Assembly: GCA_947500775.1 (NCBI GenBank) | Contig: CANMTD010000002.1 | Location: 558,001 to 622,000, forward strand | Length of the DNA: 64,000 bases | Direction: 5' to 3' | Source of the DNA: an uncultured Paracoccaceae bacterium | GTDB lineage: Bacteria; Pseudomonadota; Alphaproteobacteria; Rhodobacterales; Rhodobacteraceae | Shown: one piece after another, positions 26,604-34,828 of the stretch | Layout: every line of letters begins with the position of its first letter | Numbering within the stretch: the first letter of the stretch is position 1 | Made by a program: the position numbers and the translations under genes | The notes under the pieces: model-generated | What the model was told of the DNA's origin: nothing | The model's database searches: none | Seen by the model: only the letters and a program-made list of their open reading frames with translations

Positions 26604-27275
26604 TCAGGCCGAAACCAGCGTTTCGGGCAGATCGGGCACCTGAATCTCCTCTGGCGCGGGCTTGGCGATCGGGACCAGCTTGCGCCCATGACGTTCCCAG
26701 CCCCTGATGGTGACCGGAACCCGGCCAAGTTCATTCGACAACCGGCGGTGCAGAACATTCAACGTGACCTCGCGCCCCGCCGCGACTTTCACGACCTGAC
26801 CGTTGTTCAAACGCAAAAACAGGGTCGCAGGCGTTTGCGCCTTTTCGCCCCGGCGCACAAAGGCCGAGCCGATGTCGTCATACGGCACGACCCGCAACAC
26901 GCGCGTCCGGCGATTTCGGTTGCGCACCAGCATCCGGACACAGCGGCGGACACGATCCACCTGCATTTCATGGGTCAGACCGCGAAAACAAATCCACAGG
27001 AACAGCAGCCCCGCCATGGCCATCGTGATCGCCGGGGCGATGACATGCCCGGATATGGCCTTGGCATATTGTTCCGGGAACAGCCAATATCCCGACGCGA
27101 TGGCCATAAAGCTGAGCCCGGCAATCCCGGCCACACGCTCGATCAACACGGCCCGGTCGGTCGAGGCATCGTTCGACCGGATGGCAAATCCCCAATAGGT
27201 TTCCACTACACTCACCCGCGGCATTTTGCGGGAACTCGTCACACCTTCGGCCAACAGGCTGGTGTGCACGGTCAT
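26604..27275 (-). CDS. Two-helix membrane protein, hypothetical
   Basis: Protein of 223 residues with two membrane segments (about 49-68, with AGIAGLSFMAIASGYWLFP, and about 79-97, with APAITMAMAGLLFLWICF). A basic, Arg-rich cytoplasmic domain follows (RVRRCVRMLVRNRNRRTRVL), then PYDDIGSAFVRRGEK and FLRLNNGQVVKVAAG. The C-terminal part resembles a PH-like or regulatory fold but I cannot name it. No functional neighbour. Confidence 0.6.
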   Translation of the reverse strand: MTVHTSLLAEGVTSSRKMPRVSVVETYWGFAIRSNDASTDRAVLIERVAGIAGLSFMAIASGYWLFPEQYAKAISGHVIAPAITMAMAGLLFLWICFRGLTHEMQVDRVRRCVRMLVRNRNRRTRVLRVVPYDDIGSAFVRRGEKAQTPATLFLRLNNGQVVKVAAGREVTLNVLHRRLSNELGRVPVTIRGWERHGRKLVPIAKPAPEEIQVPDLPETLVSA

Positions 27276-27384
27276 TGGTCATCCCCTTCCAAGACAGTTA
27301 TGGTTAATACTCTGTGCGCAATCATGGCGAGAAAATGACATCACCCGCTTTACTTAGCGGCAACCCCGCATCTGAGCGCAAAGC

Positions 27385-27412
27385 TTGCATCGCCGGGCAA
27401 CCCGTGTATAAG
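27385..27412 (+). promoter_or_regulatory. Promoter of rpsF-rpsR-rplI
   Basis: TTGCAT at 27385-27390 and TATAAG at 27407-27412, separated by 16 bases, match the housekeeping sigma-70 consensus. Transcription would begin near 27419, right at the foot of the leader hairpin. Confidence 0.6.
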
Positions 27413-27419
27413 GCCGCAT

Positions 27420-27473
27420 CCTTCCGCAAATTTGCGAAACCGGTACAGTCTCTCGTGGATGGGACGCGGAAGG
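27420..27473 (+). promoter_or_regulatory. Probable S6:S18 ribosomal-protein leader
   Basis: CCTTCCGC (27420-27427) pairs exactly with GCGGAAGG (27466-27473), enclosing a 38-base loop that includes AACCGGTACAG. In many bacteria the rpsF mRNA leader folds into a long hairpin with a CCG-containing bulge bound by the S6-S18 complex, which represses the operon. Position, pairing and an internal CCG fit that element. Confidence 0.5.
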
Positions 27474-27521
27474 TTTTGACCCCGTCCTATGAAATGTACC
27501 CGTATATGAACTGGAGATTAC

Positions 27522-27881
27522 ATGCCGCTGTATGAGCATGTCTTTATATCGCGTCAGGACTTGTCCAACACGCAAGCCGAAGGCCTTGTCGAACATTTCT
27601 CAACCGTATTGGCGGACAACGGCGGTCAGGTCGTTGAACACGAATACTGGGGCGTCAAAACGATGGCCTACAAGATCAACAAAAACCGCAAGGGCCACTA
27701 TGCCTTTCTGAAAACCGACGCGCCCGCGCCAGCGGTTCAGGAAATGGAACGCCTGATGCGGCTGCACGAAGACGTGATGCGCGTTCTGACCATCAAGGTC
27801 GACGAACACGCCGAAGGTCCCTCGGCGCAGATGCAAAAGCGCGATGACCGCGATCGTGGCGACCGCCGCGAACGTCGTTGA
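27522..27881 (+). CDS. rpsF: Small ribosomal subunit protein bS6
   Basis: Ribosomal protein S6, 119 residues. It begins MPLYEHVFISRQDLSNTQAE and has the family core YWGVKTMAYKINKNRKGHY, ending in a charged Arg/Asp-rich tail. It binds S18 and 16S rRNA on the platform. It is first in rpsF-rpsR-rplI, and its start follows ACTGGAGATTAC. Confidence 0.97.
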   Translation: MPLYEHVFISRQDLSNTQAEGLVEHFSTVLADNGGQVVEHEYWGVKTMAYKINKNRKGHYAFLKTDAPAPAVQEMERLMRLHEDVMRVLTIKVDEHAEGPSAQMQKRDDRDRGDRRERR

Positions 27882-27910
27882 TCTTTAGCTTCAAAAAAGG
27901 ACTGTAAATC

Positions 27911-28138
27911 ATGGCAGCCAAACCATTTTTCCGCCGTCGCAAAGTCTGCCCCTTCTCGGGCGACAACGCGCCGAAGATTGACTATAAAGACACACGTCTG
28001 TTGCAGCGCTATATCTCTGAGCGCGGCAAGATCGTGCCGTCGCGCATCACCGCCGTCTCGGCCAAGAAGCAACGTGAGCTGGCCCGCGCCATCAAACGCG
28101 CCCGCTTTCTCGCCCTGCTGCCCTATGCCGTGAAGTAA
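27911..28138 (+). CDS. rpsR: Small ribosomal subunit protein bS18
   Basis: Ribosomal protein S18, 75 residues, with [20 protein letters not shown] and [20 protein letters not shown], the S18 signature. The KxCPF segment at its start is typical of alphaproteobacteria. It forms a heterodimer with S6 and sits between rpsF and rplI, with about 29 and 12 bases to its neighbours. Confidence 0.97.
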   Translation: MAAKPFFRRRKVCPFSGDNAPKIDYKDTRLLQRYISERGKIVPSRITAVSAKKQRELARAIKRARFLALLPYAVK

Positions 28139-28150
28139 GGAGAAAGCATC

Positions 28151-28780
28151 ATGCAAGTTATCCTACTGGAACGCGTGGCCAAACTGGGCCAAATGGGCGA
28201 AGTTGTTGCTGTCAAAGACGGCTATGCCCGTAACTTCCTGCTGCCGCAGGGCAAGGCGCTGCGCGCGTCCGACGCCAACATCGCGTCGTTCGAGGCCCGC
28301 AAGGCCCAGCTTGAAGCGCATAACCTGGAAACCAAGACCGAAGCCGAAGCCATGGCTGAAACGCTGGACGGCCAGCAGTTCATCGTGATTCGCTCGGCCT
28401 CTGATTCCGGGTCGCTGTACGGCTCTGTCAGCCCGCGTGACGCCGCCGAGGCCGCAACCGAGGCCGGTTTCACCGTCGATCGCAAACAGATCATCCTGAC
28501 GGCACCGATCAAGGAACTGGGTCTGCACGACCTGACCGTGCGCCTGCACCCCGAAGTTGACGCAACCATCCACGTGAACGTTGCACGTTCCGCGGAAGAA
28601 GCCGAACTTCAGGCATCGGGCAAATCGATCCAGGAACTGGCCGCCGAAGCGGAAGCCGAAGCTGAGTTCGAAATCGCCGAACTGTTCGACGATATCGGCG
28701 CAGCCGCCTCTGACGACGACGAACTGGCCGAAGCCGCCCCTGCCGCGGAAGAGCCTGCATCGGACGAAGACGAAGCCTGA
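28151..28780 (+). CDS. rplI: Large ribosomal subunit protein bL9
   Basis: Ribosomal protein L9, which binds domain V of 23S rRNA and helps keep the reading frame. The N-domain motif is [20 protein letters not shown]. At 209 residues it is about 60 longer than E. coli L9. The extra C-terminal part is strongly acidic and Ala-rich ([20 protein letters not shown]), an extension common in alphaproteobacteria. It is the last gene of its operon; a terminator follows at 28800. Confidence 0.96.
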   Translation: MQVILLERVAKLGQMGEVVAVKDGYARNFLLPQGKALRASDANIASFEARKAQLEAHNLETKTEAEAMAETLDGQQFIVIRSASDSGSLYGSVSPRDAAEAATEAGFTVDRKQIILTAPIKELGLHDLTVRLHPEVDATIHVNVARSAEEAELQASGKSIQELAAEAEAEAEFEIAELFDDIGAAASDDDELAEAAPAAEEPASDEDEA

Positions 28781-28799
28781 TTTCTGGCACATACGATTG

Positions 28800-28832
28800 G
28801 AAAAAGCCGTGTCTTTGACACGGCTTTTTTTA
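28800..28832 (+). terminator. Rho-independent terminator of rpsF-rpsR-rplI
   Basis: AAAAAGCCGTGTC and its complement GACACGGCTTTTTT form a long stem with a small loop, ending in T6. It begins 20 bases after the rplI stop. Confidence 0.9.
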
Positions 28833-28976
28833 TGCGCTCTACCAGTCGTTATCCACCGCGTGATATTTGCGGTCTTTCATTTCCCGGCTGATCAGGTCGT
28901 TGCGTATTCCCTGTGCATCAGATTTGAAAGCTGCCGCTGGCCCGACAAAAACAATGAACCTGTCAGCCAGGTCCGT

Positions 28977-29198
28977 TCACCCATCTGATGGCTTGTCGGG
29001 CACATACTCCAGTATATCGCCCGGCTGACAGTCCAGAAACGCACAGATCGCGTTCAGCGTATTGAACCGCACGCCTTTGACCTTGCCCGATTTCAACAGC
29101 GACAGGTTGGTTTCCGACAGACCGATTGCCGCGGCCAGTTCGCGCGACGTGGTTTTGCGTTTGACCAGCATCAGGTCCAGGTTGATTACGATTGCCAT
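28977..29198 (-). CDS. XRE-family (YozG-like) transcriptional regulator
   Basis: A 73-residue DNA-binding protein consisting almost only of a Cro/C1-type helix-turn-helix: RELAAAIGLSETNLSLLKSG, then RFNTLNAICAFLDCQPGDIL. This compact form commonly pairs with a DUF2975 membrane protein, which lies 9 bases upstream here and is read first. It probably autoregulates the pair. Confidence 0.88.
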   Translation of the reverse strand: MAIVINLDLMLVKRKTTSRELAAAIGLSETNLSLLKSGKVKGVRFNTLNAICAFLDCQPGDILEYVPDKPSDG

Positions 29199-29207
29199 GC
29201 CCGATCC

Positions 29208-29717
29208 TTACAGAAAGTGCCGGTTTTCGTCGTCGATCACCGCCGCCTGCCGCATGGTTCCTGCCACCGACCACAAGGCCACGGCCAGCACCAGGAATAT
29301 GATGTCCAGATCCAGCGGGAACCATTCGACCTCGGGCTGATCGGCCAGTGGCACATTCCACAGCATCAGAAACGGTTGCACCCGGCTGATCAACGAAAAG
29401 GCCACCCAAAACCACATCAGCGCGCGGCCGCATTGACGCAGATGGTCCGCCAGTGCGGCAAATTCGTTGGCAGAGGCGCGTTGCAACACCCGGTGCAATT
29501 GCCAATAGGCAGCACCCAGACTGGCGATTGCAAACAGGACGAACGCCGCTCCGGTGACAAAGCTCCACCCTGGCGGGTTGCTCAAGTCCAACGGCAGGTC
29601 GACCAGATCCAGCATCGGCACCGGATCGCCAAGCGCCGTCTGGACCAGAATGACGACTATCGAGACCGACAGAATCCCCCAGCTGCCCAGCATCGCGATG
29701 CGTGCAATCAACTTCAT
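29208..29717 (-). CDS. DUF2975 domain membrane protein
   Basis: Integral membrane protein of 169 residues with four hydrophobic segments (about 4-27, 52-73, 98-117 and 135-153). It has the usual DUF2975 layout and the motif LRQCGRALMWFW. It is the upstream member of a two-gene unit with the small XRE regulator. Such pairs recur in many bacteria; their role is not established. Confidence 0.8.
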   Translation of the reverse strand: MKLIARIAMLGSWGILSVSIVVILVQTALGDPVPMLDLVDLPLDLSNPPGWSFVTGAAFVLFAIASLGAAYWQLHRVLQRASANEFAALADHLRQCGRALMWFWVAFSLISRVQPFLMLWNVPLADQPEVEWFPLDLDIIFLVLAVALWSVAGTMRQAAVIDDENRHFL

Positions 29718-29916
29718 AACCTTCGCCCCTATCGCCTGTACCCCTGTGCCGTTGTCGATACCGGATATACAGGCTGGAAGTCAATCTTGCGCCCCTCAAC
29801 TAACATAAATGTTTTTATGTTTTTCATAAAACTTTCCTCTTGAATCGATGATCACAATGCTTTTATAGCCCCACACAGCCGCAACGGATGCGGCACATCT
29901 GATTAAGGAAAACAAA

Positions 29917-30288
29917 ATGGAATTTAAGCCAACCCTTCTTGCCCTTCTGATCCTTGGCGTGTCGGCCTGTGACCGGCCGATGGACAACGCTTACGTCGTT
30001 GACGGCACGCGGAACGCCGGGTTTTCGCAGGATCTGGCACAGTGCAAGCGTCTGGCCGAAGGATACAAAACCGAAGACTTGCGCACAGGCGCCATCGCGG
30101 GCGGCGTGATCGGCGGGGCCGCAGGCGCATTGGATGCTGATGATGGTGACAAACTGGAAACCGCCGCGGCGGGTGCCGCCATTGGTGCGCTGGTCGGGGC
30201 CGGCAGTGCCAAGGCCGAATTGGAAGAAAAGCGCCGCGATGTGGTCATCCGCTGCATGCAGGGACGCAATCACAGGGTCGTGGGCTAA
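29917..30288 (+). CDS. Glycine-zipper lipoprotein
   Basis: Predicted lipoprotein of 123 residues with a lipobox VSAC (Cys about residue 18). The middle has two Gly-zipper helices, IAGGVIGGAAGAL and AAAGAAIGALVGAG, separated by an acidic loop. A single Cys near the C-terminus (IRCMQG) is conserved in such proteins. They resemble outer-membrane SlyB/17 kDa-type lipoproteins but are shorter. AAGGAAA precedes the start. Confidence 0.8.
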   Translation: MEFKPTLLALLILGVSACDRPMDNAYVVDGTRNAGFSQDLAQCKRLAEGYKTEDLRTGAIAGGVIGGAAGALDADDGDKLETAAAGAAIGALVGAGSAKAELEEKRRDVVIRCMQGRNHRVVG

Positions 30289-30322
30289 ACCGCCCTACCA
30301 TTGAACCAAGCGTGCGCCGATC

Positions 30323-30775
30323 TTACCGGCGCGCGCCAAAAAAATCCTTCAACAAAGCCTCGGCCTCGGGCCCGCCAATCCCATCATAGACATCTGGCAC
30401 ATGGTGGCATTGCGGGTGTTCAAAGACGCGCGGTCCCTGTTGCACCCCGCCCGATTTCGGGTCTGCCGCCCCGTAATACAGCCGCGCAATCCGGGCCTGC
30501 GCAATCGCGCTGGCGCACATCGGGCACGGCTCCAGCGTCACATACAGATCATACCCCGGCAACCGTTCGGACCCCACCGCCGCACAGGCCGCCCGCAGCG
30601 CCAGTATTTCAGCATGGGCGGTGGGATCGTTCAGCTCCCGTGTCCTGTTGCCCGCCTGCGCCACGATTGACCCATCCGGCGCAACAATCACGGCGCCCAC
30701 CGGCACCTCGCCCCGCGCGGCGGCGGCCCTGGCCTCTTGCAGGGCGGTCTTCATATGGCTTTTGAACGGGCTCAT
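30323..30775 (-). CDS. tadA: tRNA adenosine(34) deaminase TadA
   Basis: Deaminates adenosine 34 to inosine in tRNA-Arg(ACG). The 150 residues have the zinc-binding and catalytic motif HAEILALRAA (His and Glu) and PCPMCASAI (two Cys). The C-terminal FFGARR tail and length fit TadA rather than other CMP/dCMP deaminases. It is divergent from the pseudouridine synthase at 30851. Confidence 0.93.
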   Translation of the reverse strand: MSPFKSHMKTALQEARAAAARGEVPVGAVIVAPDGSIVAQAGNRTRELNDPTAHAEILALRAACAAVGSERLPGYDLYVTLEPCPMCASAIAQARIARLYYGAADPKSGGVQQGPRVFEHPQCHHVPDVYDGIGGPEAEALLKDFFGARR

Positions 30776-30850
30776 CCCCGTTCAATGCCCTGCCCGGCCC
30801 CCTGCACGCAACCGCTTTCGCTTTGGCGCCGAACCGGATAGGGAAGCAGG

Positions 30851-31663
30851 ATGAGCACCACTTCCCCTCCCGGCGACCGGATCGCCAAGGTTCTGGCCCG
30901 TGCCGGCGTCGCCTCGCGCCGCGAGGCCGAGCGCATGGTCGAAGCCGGCCGCGTCACCGTCAACGGCCGCAAGATCGACAGCCCGGCGCTGAACGTCACC
31001 CCCGGCGACAAGATCACCGTCGATGGCAAACCGCTGGCCGCGGCTGAACCGCCGCGCCTGTGGCTGTATCACAAACCCGCCGGGCTGGTGACCTCGGCCC
31101 GCGACGAAAAAGGCCGCGCGACGGTCTTTGATAACCTGCCCGAAGGCATGCCACGGGTGATGTCGGTGGGGCGGCTGGATCTGAATTCCGAAGGTCTGTT
31201 GCTGCTGACCAATGACGGCGAGATCAAGCGCCGGATGGAGCTACCCTCGACCGGCTGGCTGCGCCGCTACCGCGTGCGCGTCCGGGGCATCCCGAAAGAT
31301 GAAATGCTGGAACCGCTGCGCAAGGGGCTGACCGTCGACGGCGAACGGTTTCAGCCGATGGAGGTCACGCTGGACCGCCAGCAAGGCGCCAACGCCTGGC
31401 TGACCATCGCCCTGCGCGAAGGCAAAAACCGCGAGATTCGCCGCGCCGCCGAAGCGGTCGGCCTGATCGTGAACCGCCTGATCCGCATCAGCTATGGCCC
31501 GTTTCAACTGGGCACGCTGAAAGAAGGCGCCGTCGAGGAACTGAAATCCCGCGTGGTGCGCGATCAGCTGGGGCTGGACAAGGATTTCAAGCCGACAACG
31601 GCCCCCAAACCCAAGGTGACACGCGCCCGACCGCAATCGCGGGGAAAACCAACCCGTCGGTAA
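30851..31663 (+). CDS. rRNA pseudouridine synthase, RluB/RsuA family
   Basis: Protein of 270 residues. It has an N-terminal S4 RNA-binding domain (RIAKVLARAGVASRREAERM) and the synthase domain with VGRLDLNSEGLLLLTNDG, whose Asp is the catalytic residue. NREIRRAAEAVGL is the second family motif. It modifies uridine in rRNA, most likely 23S rRNA like RluB, though RsuA-type specificity cannot be excluded. The C-terminus is a short basic tail. Confidence 0.9.
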   Translation: MSTTSPPGDRIAKVLARAGVASRREAERMVEAGRVTVNGRKIDSPALNVTPGDKITVDGKPLAAAEPPRLWLYHKPAGLVTSARDEKGRATVFDNLPEGMPRVMSVGRLDLNSEGLLLLTNDGEIKRRMELPSTGWLRRYRVRVRGIPKDEMLEPLRKGLTVDGERFQPMEVTLDRQQGANAWLTIALREGKNREIRRAAEAVGLIVNRLIRISYGPFQLGTLKEGAVEELKSRVVRDQLGLDKDFKPTTAPKPKVTRARPQSRGKPTRR

Positions 31664-31728
31664 CCTTGCCCAACGCCTGACAATATGTCTTTGTGCCCGT
31701 GGATGGATACAACGACGGGGCGTTTTCA

Positions 31729-32553
31729 ATGGCCGAGCTACTGACGATCGAAAATCTGGGCAACCTGCTGATGCTGTGCTTTTTGCAAGCAGTTCTGGGG
31801 TTCGACAACCTGCTGTACATCAGCATCGAAAGCCAACGCGCGCCCGTCGCCCAGCAAAAGGCGGTCCGGTTCTGGGGCATCATCCTTGCCGTGGCGCTGC
31901 GGGTGATCCTGCTGTTCGTGATGATCCGGCTGATCGACGCGCTCAGCGCGCCGTTCTTTGTCATGAACATGCCCGGCATCCTGGAAGGCGGGGTCAACTT
32001 CGCCACGGTCGTCTTTATTCTGGGCGGTATTTTCATCATCTACACGGCGGTCAAGGAAATCGCGCATATGCTGTCGGTCGAACATCTGGACCATGATATC
32101 GACGGCAAGGGCGGCAAATCCGGCCTTCAGGTGATCATGCTGATCGTGATGATGAACCTGATCTTCAGCTTCGATTCGATCCTGTCGGCGCTGGCCATCA
32201 CCGATGTCTTTCCGATCCTCGCCGCCGCCATCCTGATCTCGGGCGCGGCGATGCTGTTGCTGGCCGATGGGGTCACGGTCTTCCTGCAGAAAAACCGGAT
32301 GTACGAGGTTCTGGGCCTGTTCATCCTGCTGATCGTCGGCGTCGTCCTGCTGGGCGAAGCGGGCCCTGCCGCGGCCCATGCGATGCATGACGACGGGCTG
32401 CAGTTGAAAATCCTTGGCTACCCGTTGATCCCGATGTCCAAGACCACCTTCTATTTCGCGGTCATCGTGCTGTTTGCAGTCGAAATACTGCAATCGGGCT
32501 ATTCACGGAAACTTGCGGCGGAACGCCACGCGGATCAAAGCCATAAGGCCTGA
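31729..32553 (+). CDS. TerC family integral membrane protein
   Basis: Membrane protein of 274 residues with about eight hydrophobic segments. It shows the TerC signatures FLQAVLGFDNLLYISI and MMNLIFSFDSILSALAIT, whose paired Asp residues lie in membrane segments and suit metal-ion handling. Start set at 31729 (MAELLTIENL); a GTG 36 bases upstream has no better site. TerC proteins are linked to Mn2+ export or tellurite-type stress. It directly precedes the XpaC-TelA cluster on the same strand. Confidence 0.88.
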   Translation: MAELLTIENLGNLLMLCFLQAVLGFDNLLYISIESQRAPVAQQKAVRFWGIILAVALRVILLFVMIRLIDALSAPFFVMNMPGILEGGVNFATVVFILGGIFIIYTAVKEIAHMLSVEHLDHDIDGKGGKSGLQVIMLIVMMNLIFSFDSILSALAITDVFPILAAAILISGAAMLLLADGVTVFLQKNRMYEVLGLFILLIVGVVLLGEAGPAAAHAMHDDGLQLKILGYPLIPMSKTTFYFAVIVLFAVEILQSGYSRKLAAERHADQSHKA

Positions 32554-32566
32554 TCGGGCACGGCAC

Positions 32567-32595
32567 TTTCACGGAATTGTCGCATCGGCTATATA
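32567..32595 (+). promoter_or_regulatory. Promoter of the XpaC-TelA cluster
   Basis: TTTCAC at 32567-32572 and TATATA at 32590-32595 with an exact 17-base spacer. It lies between the terC stop and the 27-residue membrane peptide gene, so the cluster can be read independently of terC. Confidence 0.55.
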
Positions 32596-32622
32596 GGCCG
32601 GGCGACGCAACAGGGGGCAAGA

Positions 32623-32706
32623 ATGTCAGACACCGGCCTGCAAAAGATCGCGTTCTTTCTGCTTCTGGCGCTGATCCTTTATGTCGCTGCTTCGGGGGGC
32701 GCATGA
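32623..32706 (+). CDS. 27-residue single-span membrane peptide
   Basis: Very small open frame, MSDTGLQKIAFFLLLALILY plus VAASGGA, giving one hydrophobic helix with a short polar N-terminus. AGGGGGC stands 5 bases before its ATG, and its TGA overlaps the start of the next gene (ATGATG at 32703), so translation is likely coupled. It sits directly after a consensus-like promoter. Its size fits a regulatory or assembly peptide for the neighbouring membrane proteins. No family is recognised. Confidence 0.6.
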   Translation: MSDTGLQKIAFFLLLALILYVAASGGA

Positions 32707-33620
32707 TGGCCCAGCGTTACGGTGGGAAATACAGCCCCGACGGGCAGCCGGTGCAGGATGATCTGCCCCCGCGCAACCCCTATCACGGCAAGAAACGCAC
32801 CCGTGTCGGCGGGCGGGTCAACATGCTGTTTCTCGCACCCCTGCCCCTGCTGTTTTCGGCCTTCGCTTCGGAACCTGTGGGGCTGGCGCTGGATCTGGCG
32901 GCCTTCGGCACGCTGATCCTGGCCGCATGGCTGACCCGCGAAGGCATGATCGCGCAAGAGGCATATGACGCCCGCCGCGTCGCCCGCCGCCCCGCGATCC
33001 CGCGCAAGATGTTCGCCTCGGTCCTGACCGGGGTCGGGCTGTTTCTGGCCGGGCTGGTGCCCGAGGGTGGCGGATTGCTGAACCCGATCATCTTTGCCGT
33101 GCTGGGCACGGTGCTGCACGGGTTTTCCTTTGGATTTGACCCGCTGCGCGACAAGGGCATGGAAGGCATCGACACCTTTCAACAGGACCGCGTCGCCCGC
33201 GTGGTGGATGAGGCGGAAAAACACCTGTCGGCCATGTCCGACGCCATCCGCCGCGCCGGGGACCGCACGCTGGAGGCGCGGGTCGAACGGTTCCAGACCA
33301 CCGCCCGCGACATGTTCCGCACCGTCGAGGAAGACCCGCGCGATCTGACCGCCGCGCGCAAGTACTTGGGCGTCTACCTGTTGGGCGCGCGCGACGCGAC
33401 CGTGAAATTCGCCGATATCTACAGCCGCAACCGCGACAGCGCCGCGCGGCAGGACTATGAAGCCCTGCTGAGCGACCTGGAGCATAATTTTTCATCGAAA
33501 ACGCGCGATCTTTTGCTTGATGACCGCGCCGATCTGAATGTCGAGATTGAAGTGCTGCGCGAAAGATTGCAGCGTGAAGGCGTGCGTCTGACCCAGACCA
33601 CGCCAGTAAACGGGGAGTAA
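32703..33620 (+). CDS. XpaC-like (5-bromo-4-chloroindolyl phosphate hydrolysis) family membrane protein
   Basis: Protein of 305 residues with two pairs of hydrophobic segments in the N-terminal half (about residues 42-80 and 100-140) and a long helical, charged C-terminal domain (DRVARVVDEAEKHLSAMSDA). This matches the XpaC family, which occurs next to TelA in many genomes. The name comes from a phenotype in Bacillus; the true function is unknown. Its start overlaps the small peptide gene and telA follows after 5 bases. Confidence 0.75.
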   Translation: MMAQRYGGKYSPDGQPVQDDLPPRNPYHGKKRTRVGGRVNMLFLAPLPLLFSAFASEPVGLALDLAAFGTLILAAWLTREGMIAQEAYDARRVARRPAIPRKMFASVLTGVGLFLAGLVPEGGGLLNPIIFAVLGTVLHGFSFGFDPLRDKGMEGIDTFQQDRVARVVDEAEKHLSAMSDAIRRAGDRTLEARVERFQTTARDMFRTVEEDPRDLTAARKYLGVYLLGARDATVKFADIYSRNRDSAARQDYEALLSDLEHNFSSKTRDLLLDDRADLNVEIEVLRERLQREGVRLTQTTPVNGE

Positions 33621-33625
33621 GTTCT

Positions 33626-34819
33626 ATGTCCGACACCATCCGCGAAAAGGCGGCTCAGGCACTGGCCGAGGTCGAAAAAGTAACCGCTGTTGTCCTGCCC
33701 GAACCTGTGGGCGAGATCGTGCCGCTGGAGGCCGCCGAGGCCCCCGTCGCCGCCGACATCCGCAAACGGATGGACGAGATCGACATGGACAACACCCAGT
33801 CCATCATCGCCTTCGGTTCAGCCGCGCAGGCCGAATTGCAGCAGATCAGCCAGGCCATGCTGACCGACGTGCGCAACAAGGATGTGGGCCCCGCGGGCGA
33901 CAGCCTGCGCAACATCGTCACCACGATCCGCGGCTTTTCGATTTCGGAACTGGACGTGCGGCGCAAACGCAGCTGGTGGGAACGCCTGTTGGGGCGCACC
34001 GCGCCATTCGCCAAATTCGTCGCCCGGTTCGAAACCGTGCAGGGCCAGATCGACAAGGTGACCGACGATCTGCTGACCCACGAACACAAGCTTCTGAAAG
34101 ACATCAAGTCGCTTGATAACCTGTATGAAAAGACGCTGGATTTCTATAATGAGCTGGCCCTTTACATCGCAGCCGGCGAAGAAAAGCTGAAAGAGCTGGA
34201 CGCCACCACCATCCCCGCCAAAGAGGCCGAGGTCGCCGCCGCCCCGGAAAAGGATCAGGTGATCAAGGCGCAGGAACTGCGCGATCTGCGCGCCGCCCGG
34301 GACGATCTGGAACGCCGGGTGCACGATCTGAAACTGACCCGTCAGGTGACGATGCAGTCGCTGCCCTCGATCCGGCTGGTGCAGGAAAACGACAAATCGC
34401 TGGTGACCAAGATCAACTCGACCCTGGTCAACACCGTGCCGCTTTGGGAAACCCAGCTGGCGCAGGCGGTGACGATCCAGCGGTCGCGCGAAGCGGCCGA
34501 GGCCGTGCGCGGCGCCACCGATCTGACCAACGAATTGCTGACCGCCAACGCGGAAAACCTGCAACAGGCCAACAAGATCGTGCGCGAAGAGATGGAGCGC
34601 GGCGTCTTTGACATCGAAGCGGTGAAATCGGCCAACGCCACCCTGATCGCCACGATCGAGGAAAGCCTGCAGATCGCCGATGAGGGCAAGGCCAAACGCG
34701 CCGCCGCCGAAGAGGAACTGAAGAAGATGGAGGCCGAACTGCGCGACACCCTTGCCTCGGCCAAGGCGCGCAAGGACAAGGTCGGCGATACCGCGGGCAT
34801 GTCCGTATCGGACGCGTGA
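33626..34819 (+). CDS. TelA-like toxic anion resistance protein
   Basis: Soluble, largely helical protein of 397 residues of the TelA/KlaA family. Typical segments are FGSAAQAELQQISQAMLTDV, WWERLLGRT and LVQENDKSLVTKINSTLVNT. TelA proteins are linked with resistance to tellurite, cell-wall antibiotics and other envelope stress, by an unknown mechanism. It lies 5 bases after the XpaC-like gene, the usual partner arrangement. Confidence 0.88.
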   Translation: MSDTIREKAAQALAEVEKVTAVVLPEPVGEIVPLEAAEAPVAADIRKRMDEIDMDNTQSIIAFGSAAQAELQQISQAMLTDVRNKDVGPAGDSLRNIVTTIRGFSISELDVRRKRSWWERLLGRTAPFAKFVARFETVQGQIDKVTDDLLTHEHKLLKDIKSLDNLYEKTLDFYNELALYIAAGEEKLKELDATTIPAKEAEVAAAPEKDQVIKAQELRDLRAARDDLERRVHDLKLTRQVTMQSLPSIRLVQENDKSLVTKINSTLVNTVPLWETQLAQAVTIQRSREAAEAVRGATDLTNELLTANAENLQQANKIVREEMERGVFDIEAVKSANATLIATIEESLQIADEGKAKRAAAEEELKKMEAELRDTLASAKARKDKVGDTAGMSVSDA

Positions 34820-34828
34820 TCGGAGACC

